DNA of 64,000 bases from Aquatica leii (lineage: Eukaryota > Arthropoda > Insecta > Coleoptera > Lampyridae): the NCBI GenBank assembly GCA_035610365.1, contig CM069432.1, positions 229,422,532-229,486,531 on the forward strand, written 5' to 3'. How positions within the stretch are numbered: position 1 is the first letter of the stretch; every line of letters begins with the position of its first letter. This document shows, one piece after another, positions 58,681 to 64,000 of the stretch. A program made the position numbers and the translations under genes. The notes beneath the pieces are model-generated. The model made no database searches. It saw only the letters and a list, made by a program, of their open reading frames with translations, and had not been told where the DNA came from.

Positions 58681-59543
58681 CTACAGGGTCCTGCAACAGT
58701 GCGTCGGGCTTTCCTAACGGTTTTCCCGTGAGAGATAGAAAAAAATGATTCGTATAACAAGTTATTGGTTTAAAAATCTTTATGTTGTAAAATTATTTTC
58801 AAACGTACAGGGTGTTCCGATTTTGCGGTATAACTAAAAAAAAATTTTTTTTCAGATAGGACACCGTGTATATTTTTGGTTTTTAAAATTTTTTGAATAC
58901 GTGTCAACTTTGCGATATTTCTAACCTATTACTTGATAAAACCTAGCATGAATTTGGCAAACTTCAATCGTTAATAACTTTCTTATTTTCAACGAAACAC
59001 TATGTACGTTTTTGCATAATTACATTTGTTTTTAATTTTCCTTTTGATTGGCATAACAATTACCTAAAGTTAATAACTTCAAAGATATTTAACACATTTT
59101 TATAATTACACAAAATTTTGTACAAAAGTAAACATTTTTCTACATTTCTATGCACCGAAGTAGGCCAGGAATCGTTATACCAATCGAAACGTAATTTAAA
59201 AACAATTTTAATTATGCAAAACCATACGTAGTGTATTATTAAAAATAAGAAAGTTATTAACGTGTAAAGTTTGCCAAATTCATGCTAGGTTTTATCAAGT
59301 AACAGGTTAGAAATATGACAAAGTTTGACACGGAATCGTTTAAAGATTCCAAAAATTCAAACCGCATACCAATAGATCTAAAAACAAAGAAGTTATAAGC
59401 TATTTTTGTTGAAGATACAACCGTCAAATGTTTACGAAAAAAATTATTAACTCTAAAACTATTAAGTTTAGATATAGGGAATTTTTTTTCATTTCTCATG
59501 GGAAAGGCGCTAGGAAAACCCGACACACTATTGCAGAACCCAG
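58681..59543. mobile_element. 863 bp palindromic element with 9 bp target duplication
   Basis: TATATAGTT stands immediately before (58,672-58,680) and after (59,544-59,552), a perfect 9 bp duplication. Nearly the whole element is two inverted arms of about 380 bp: tip CAGGGTCCTGCAACAGTGCG against the complement CTGGGTTCTGCAATAGTGTG; CGGG-TTTCCTA-CG-TTTCCC; TCTAACCTRTTACTTGATAAA; CCTAGCATGAATTTGGCAAA; TTAATAACTTTCTTATTTT; TTTTGCATAATTA. A spacer of about 100 bp lies near 59,065-59,170. Nine-base duplications and long inverted repeats are typical of Mutator-like elements. No transposase is encoded; the open frame at 59,257-59,526 lies in an arm and is not conserved as a protein. Confidence 0.88.
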
Positions 59544-59552
59544 TATATAGTT

Positions 59553-62049
59553 AATACTTTTCCAAACTATACAAGTAGCAATATAATTATTGATCATAAA
59601 AACATTTGCTGCACAACAAAAATTAAATAAAAAATTCGTTGTTACTGTTTTCATACACTACTTAGTATAGAAAAATATTTTTCGTTAAAAGTTTGTAATT
59701 TTTTTTTTATTTTAGTCTTAAATTATACAATTTATAAGGTAACGTAACTTAAAAAACCAAATATTCAGTTTAAAATACAATGAGAAAAAGTTTTAATTTG
59801 TAAAAAAATGTATTATTGCATTTTACAAATTGACGAAGTGCTTTTGCATCGCTTTGTCTTAGTTATAGTAACTTTTTTGCACTGTTTCTCTAAAATAGTT
59901 AGCAGAGCAAACAATTCAACATTACAGATTTACTTAGTCTATGCTGTGTTTTTCAAGTCACCACCCGGTATATAAAATAGTCTAATTTGATTCAAGTCTA
60001 ATTGAAAAAGCAATGTTCAAAAATAGTTGTTATGATCTTATTAAACATTACAAATTATTTTCTGTTTGTGCAAAATTATTCTTTTTTTCGAACACATAAA
60101 ATGAAAGTATTTTGTTTACTAAATATTACAATGTAATTGATTATATTTACGTTAAAATTCAAATTTAAACGTCAATGTTTATCTTAATACTAAAGCATAT
60201 AAATTTTATTTATTTTGACTAATCGAACAAAACAAGATTGAAAACATGATTTTTTCTATAATTAATAACAACAAAATGTCAATACAAACACCAAACATGC
60301 TCATAAATGCGATTGTGTTTATTTACGATAGTTATCTGTAGTTACAACGTAAATAGTCTATGGACAAAATGGCTGTCTTATTAAAAATATAACACTTGAG
60401 AAGTCATTACTGCTGTCACCTCGATAATGATTTACCCCATATGTGACGGAAAACAGTAGCACAGCTCGCTGTTAAAAACATCAACCATTTACTAAATATT
60501 TTCAGTAATTGTTCCACTGCGTACTGCGATTTAAAAGCTGAGATATATTTTTTTGTTTATTTTGATCAACTCTGAGTGTTGGTATAATTAAAATATTTTA
60601 ATGAGGAAAGTGCATTGATGCAAAACGCCGCACTTATTAAAGAAAAATAATAACATTTTCTTGTTTTTTTTTATATTTGTTCGTAGGAAATAAAAATAAT
60701 AAGGTTTCTTTTCAGAACATATTTAGAAGTTTCTATTGGACACTGTTAATTTTTTTCCATTTGTAAGGTTATTCATGTAAAATAGACTTTCTTGCAAAAT
60801 ACTAAATATCGTGAAGATTAAATTTTTTTAAAATCAAAATGCAATATAGATAGCTGGTGGTATTAGAGTTGAATATTTAATTTACTTTTTGTGTTAGATT
60901 AAAACTTATACTCCACCGAATACAACAAAAAATGATTTAAAATGCGTTCGTAGTAATAATAAAAATAAAATGTCTGAAGTTTTTAACCAATAAACGACTT
61001 TCTTATTTTAAGAAGTAAAACAGCTTGACAACATAAAACTGCGAATGCTGTATACGTTTATAGAAAATTGTAAGTAATCATTGTAATTCACTAAACAAAG
61101 TAGGTGATCATTGACATAATTATTTATGATTTATGGAGCAACTATACGAGTAAATTTTTTTAACCGTTTAACATAACAAATAATTCGTATGTAGTTAGTA
61201 TATCATTTCAAAATTATTTAGCTTTTAACTAAATACGGAAAATTAGAAAATGCGCTAGTTATGCATCTAAATATACAAATTTTAAAAAGTTAAAGTTAAA
61301 ACAGACGTAAATTGGTCATACATTTTGCTATTATCTTTTAATGTATGTATAGAAATCATAAAGTGTCAACTATTTTATATGTGTAAACCGTAAATGTTAA
61401 TCAGTGTACATTAAATTAGAGTATCATTCCGCAAGTACGATCAATTTTAGTTAATGATTAAGATATAGTCTTTGAAACTAATTTTAAGTTTCTTACTAAA
61501 AAAAATTTTTTGAATAGAAGTAATTTATTTGCCTCTTTCTACTAAGTATAATGGTAAATAAAACGAATTGTATTGTAGGTAAACCAGGTATTATTGGTAT
61601 ACACAATCATATCGCAAGAAGAGATTAAAAAACAAATTTGGTACGGTGCAATTAAATAATAGAACTGCCATATTTTCTAGTGGCGCAAAAACGCATCGTT
61701 GGGTAGATGTAACCCCTAGATCCTGAATTTCTGTGTTTTATTAGATTTGATTCACATAATGTTTTGATTATATATTATTGCTGTGTTTAATATTATCATC
61801 TAACACAATGACTAAAACCAACTTATTAAATGCTTTTACCTAAACAATTATTCTGACACCCGCCCTCAAATAATAATTTATATTTCTATTTTTTTTTAAA
61901 TTATTATTTGACCTATAAAAGTGTTTAAAATAAAATTTTGTTAACAACGGCTAATAATTTCGAAACAAATGTTTATAATATGAGCACAGATAGATTGTTT
62001 AACAAAAACTTATTGAATACTCATTTGATTAGTAAATTTAGAAAATTTT
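59553..62049. other. No recognisable gene
   Basis: AT-rich DNA with no family signature, tRNA or notable inverted repeat on reading both strands. Confidence 0.5.
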
Positions 62050-62655
62050 ACATTTCATAACGGTTTTGTAAAAATGTCAGCAAGATTGTCTTCTAATGGA
62101 ACGTAATTCACTTAAACTACACATTTTTCAACATGATCACGTATGAAATTTCATGGTTTTTAATCATGGTTGTCCATGTAGATTTTTGACTGTAAAGTTT
62201 CTCCAATAAAATCAGCTGCTAAATTGTGTAGAAAGATTATTTCAGCAACAATGCCAACTGCTGGAACATATTCACGTTATTTATCAATTTTTCATTACTA
62301 AATTTTATCTCATTTGAAGTCCTTGTTATTTTCATACCTAAAAATGTTTGTAGTTCTCCCAAGTTTTTAGCTCTGAATTTTTTATATAATAATTTTATCA
62401 TTTCATCCACTTTTTTTGTGTCTCCCATAATCAGTATATCATCCACCCAAATGACTATATGTATACCATTACCAATGTAAAGACAAGCATCATTTAGGGA
62501 TCTCTTCAGACTGTTTCTTGTCGCAAAATTATGAAAACAGTCGTTTCAGGCTCGTGGAGATTCTTTCAAACTACAAAAGGATTTGTTGAGTTTGAAAACT
62601 TTTCTTCTATAATAATTTAACCCTTTGGGAATCTTAATATATATATCGGTATTTA
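62050..62655 (-). pseudogene. Ty1/copia pol, RT fused to RNase H by internal deletion
   Basis: From 62,655 downward the minus strand reads IKIPKGLNYYRRKVFKLNKS, FCSLKESPRA, stop (for W), NDCFHNFATRNSL, IGNGIHIVIWVDDILIMGDT, KKFRAKNLGELQTFLGMKIT. These match copia reverse transcriptase: the KLxKSLYGLKQSPRAW block, the catalytic VDD and the KDLGELxxFLGI block. At about 62,280 the frame jumps to EYVPAVGIVAEIIFLHNLAA, SKIYMDN, then NFIRDHVEKCVV and YVPLEDNLADIFTKPL, which are the RNase H EYxA...E, DN and ADIxTKPL motifs. The intervening ~150 codons are missing, so this is a deletion derivative with additional stops. Confidence 0.88.
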
Positions 62656-63525
62656 ATTTTAATTAATTCAGTTAGAAAACTATACTATTCAGTTTTAATA
62701 ATATACAATTTGTTTGATCTTTATTTAACGATGAAAAAATTGTGCAGCATTTTTTTATAAAGTACAACGATAAACTGCAGTTAAATATTCTTGTGGCATC
62801 GACTCATCAGTAGCTTATACAATAATTGGTTCTGGGAGGGATGAAATAAATTGATGAACAGTAGGAGTATTTTTTATATCGTTTTTATAATACAATATTA
62901 GGTAGTTACTTATATCTATTATAATACAAAATTTAAACGTCGCCGTTTTTTACTTTATTGATACACTTTAATTTTTATTAATAACACCTTTGAGGTAGAT
63001 ACATCCTTTTGACCCCCTCTGTAAACGCCACTGCAACATAGACACGTATTAAATTCCAAAATTTGTAAAATTTAAGAAAAAATTAAAACCGTTGAAACAT
63101 TGACGTTTTAAAATTGACATGTATTTTTTTATTTTGCAGTTGCATGGCCGTGATCACCATGACCTCAAATTAAATACATCGGTGTGAAAAACTTTATTCT
63201 AATTTATAAAAATGTTACTGCGATTCGTACCTACTTATCTACTGTGTATTTAGAACGTTTATACATAAATGATCTTATATGAATTTTAGAAGAAATTATT
63301 TAGAACTTTACAGGCATTTGTTGTTATGGAACCCTTGACTTACTTGGTAATTTGTTACTGAAATGTTAAAAAAGGTGAAGACGTTGGTACACCAGCCGGA
63401 GTTCAGTTCAACAAATGTCGCCGATATTAAAAACCTTTACTGATGCTTCTCCACAACGAAGAGTTTAGTTATTTTTGTTAAGTGTATATATATATTTATA
63501 GCATAGAATAGAAAAACACAACGTA
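62656..63525. other. No recognisable gene
   Basis: AT-rich. Remnants of the copia or Penelope-like elements may extend into this stretch, but no motif is readable. Confidence 0.4.
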
Positions 63526-63755
63526 GTTTATAAGCTAGACTGTATTAGATGCAATTTGTGTTATATAGAACAAACCAAACAGAAGGTTAAAAATTGGATT
63601 AACAACCATAAATATGATTGCAACAGAAAAAAAGGCGATACAGCTTTAGCAGCACATCATTCATGCATAAAAATAATATAAATTTTGATAACAATTCAAT
63701 AATTTTTGATTATACATTACTTGCCAATTGTTTGTTGAACGTTCATGTACCTTGA
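63526..63755 (+). pseudogene. Penelope-like element, GIY-YIG endonuclease end
   Basis: The frame VYKLDCIRCNLCYIEQTKQK then VKNWINNHKYDCNRKKGDTA and LAAHHSC matches the GIY-YIG domain of Penelope-like retroelements: (G)VYKLxCxxC...YIGQT...R...H...ALAxH. The CCHH-type cysteines are present, the glycine of YIG has become E, and the conserved R after QT is N/W. A one-base shift at about 63,676 leads to NFDNNSIIFDYTLLANCLLN, the usual HxFxxxxxxIL extension, before a stop. The upstream reverse transcriptase is not visible, so this is a 5'-truncated fossil. Confidence 0.75.
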
Positions 63756-63912
63756 TATATTTGAAAATTTTAATTATTAAGTTGTCCATGTTCTTGATGG
63801 TCTGGTAAATGGTTTTGCTTTAAACTATTCTTGTAAGTTTTATGTTGTAATGTTATCTGTAATTAATTTAGTTGCATATTTTTAAGTTACGAGTTCTAAT
63901 AAATTTAAGTGG

Positions 63913-63949
63913 CTTGATGACGTGCATGCTGGAAGCACGAAACACAGTA
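63913..63949 (+). other. Hammerhead-like motif downstream of the Penelope fragment
   Basis: CTTGATGA, a hairpin GTGC-ATGCTGGAA-GCAC, then GAAAC-ACA-GTA. This follows the hammerhead order CTGATGA / stem II / GAAA / minimal stem III (C-G closing ACA) / cleavage triplet GTA. Penelope-like elements are known to carry hammerheads in their terminal repeats, and this one sits about 160 bp after a Penelope coding end. One core base is off (TTGATGA) and stem I is weak. Confidence 0.4.
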
Positions 63950-64000
63950 ACAAAAAAGACTAAAGTGGTTTTTGTATGCTCTTCCTCAGTAAAGACTTTA

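Noticed and set aside
59257..59526. 89-codon minus-strand frame.
   Set aside because: It lies inside one arm of the palindromic 9-bp-duplication element, and the other arm does not preserve it.
1..64000. CRISPR arrays, bacterial operons, phage genes, rRNA.
   Set aside because: No regularly spaced repeats with unique spacers, no ribosome-binding-site-led gene strings, no rRNA-like sequence; composition and intron usage are eukaryotic.

Overview
The window looks like an AT-rich, gene-poor stretch of a eukaryotic nuclear genome, most likely an insect (or at least an arthropod). The background is roughly three-quarters A+T with very few long open frames. The only long intact frame is a Tc1-like transposase whose reading frame is completed by a GT-AG intron. 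Everything else that resembles protein belongs to decayed transposable elements of families common in arthropods: RTE and Jockey/I-type LINEs, Ty3/gypsy, Ty1/copia, Penelope-like, a ZMYM1/DUF4371-type hAT, and a FLYWCH/MULE element. I see no host gene, rRNA, convincing tRNA, bacterial operon or CRISPR array. The order of the insect cannot be decided from this sequence.

Layout. 1-5.2 kb: featureless AT-rich DNA. 5.25-7.14 kb: two ~300 bp direct repeats enclosing a 1.2 kb insert whose two ends are strikingly GC-rich. 7.44-7.74 kb: minus-strand RTE LINE 3' end. 8-20.5 kb: AT-rich DNA with one GC-richer island near 16 kb. 20,498-25,083: a complete-looking Tc1/mariner element with TA target duplications, terminal inverted arms over 1 kb long, ~320-340 bp direct repeats inside the arms, an intron-containing transposase, and a younger 622 bp inverted-repeat element nested in its left arm. 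29-35.4 kb: a cluster of small inverted-repeat elements and a FLYWCH/MULE fossil. 36.3-39.2 kb: a broken hAT transposase with its 3' terminus. 42.8-43.3 kb: a near-perfect palindromic MITE and a GTCTTG-rich patch. 43.96-49.95 kb: an RTE reverse-transcriptase fossil on the plus strand, followed by two tandem degenerate copies of one APE-type LINE on the minus strand; a 65-bp-arm palindrome sits in the second copy. 53.56-53.79 kb: a ~41 bp minisatellite. 54.7 kb: a 157 bp hAT MITE with a perfect 8 bp target duplication. 55.7-57.85 kb: a gypsy pol fragment enclosed by >500 bp inverted repeats. 58,681-59,543: a palindromic element with a perfect 9 bp target duplication. 62.05-62.66 kb: internally deleted copia pol. 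63.5-63.95 kb: the Penelope-like GIY-YIG domain followed by a hammerhead-like motif.

The sequence therefore reads as intergenic or intronic DNA built from layered transposon insertions. The most unusual object is the 4.6 kb Tc1-like element with giant repetitive inverted termini. The arms still align when the nested element is removed, the transposase retains D148/D241/E277 with a DD35E spacing, and the whole ORF is intact once spliced. It may be, or may recently have been, an active member of a poorly described lineage.
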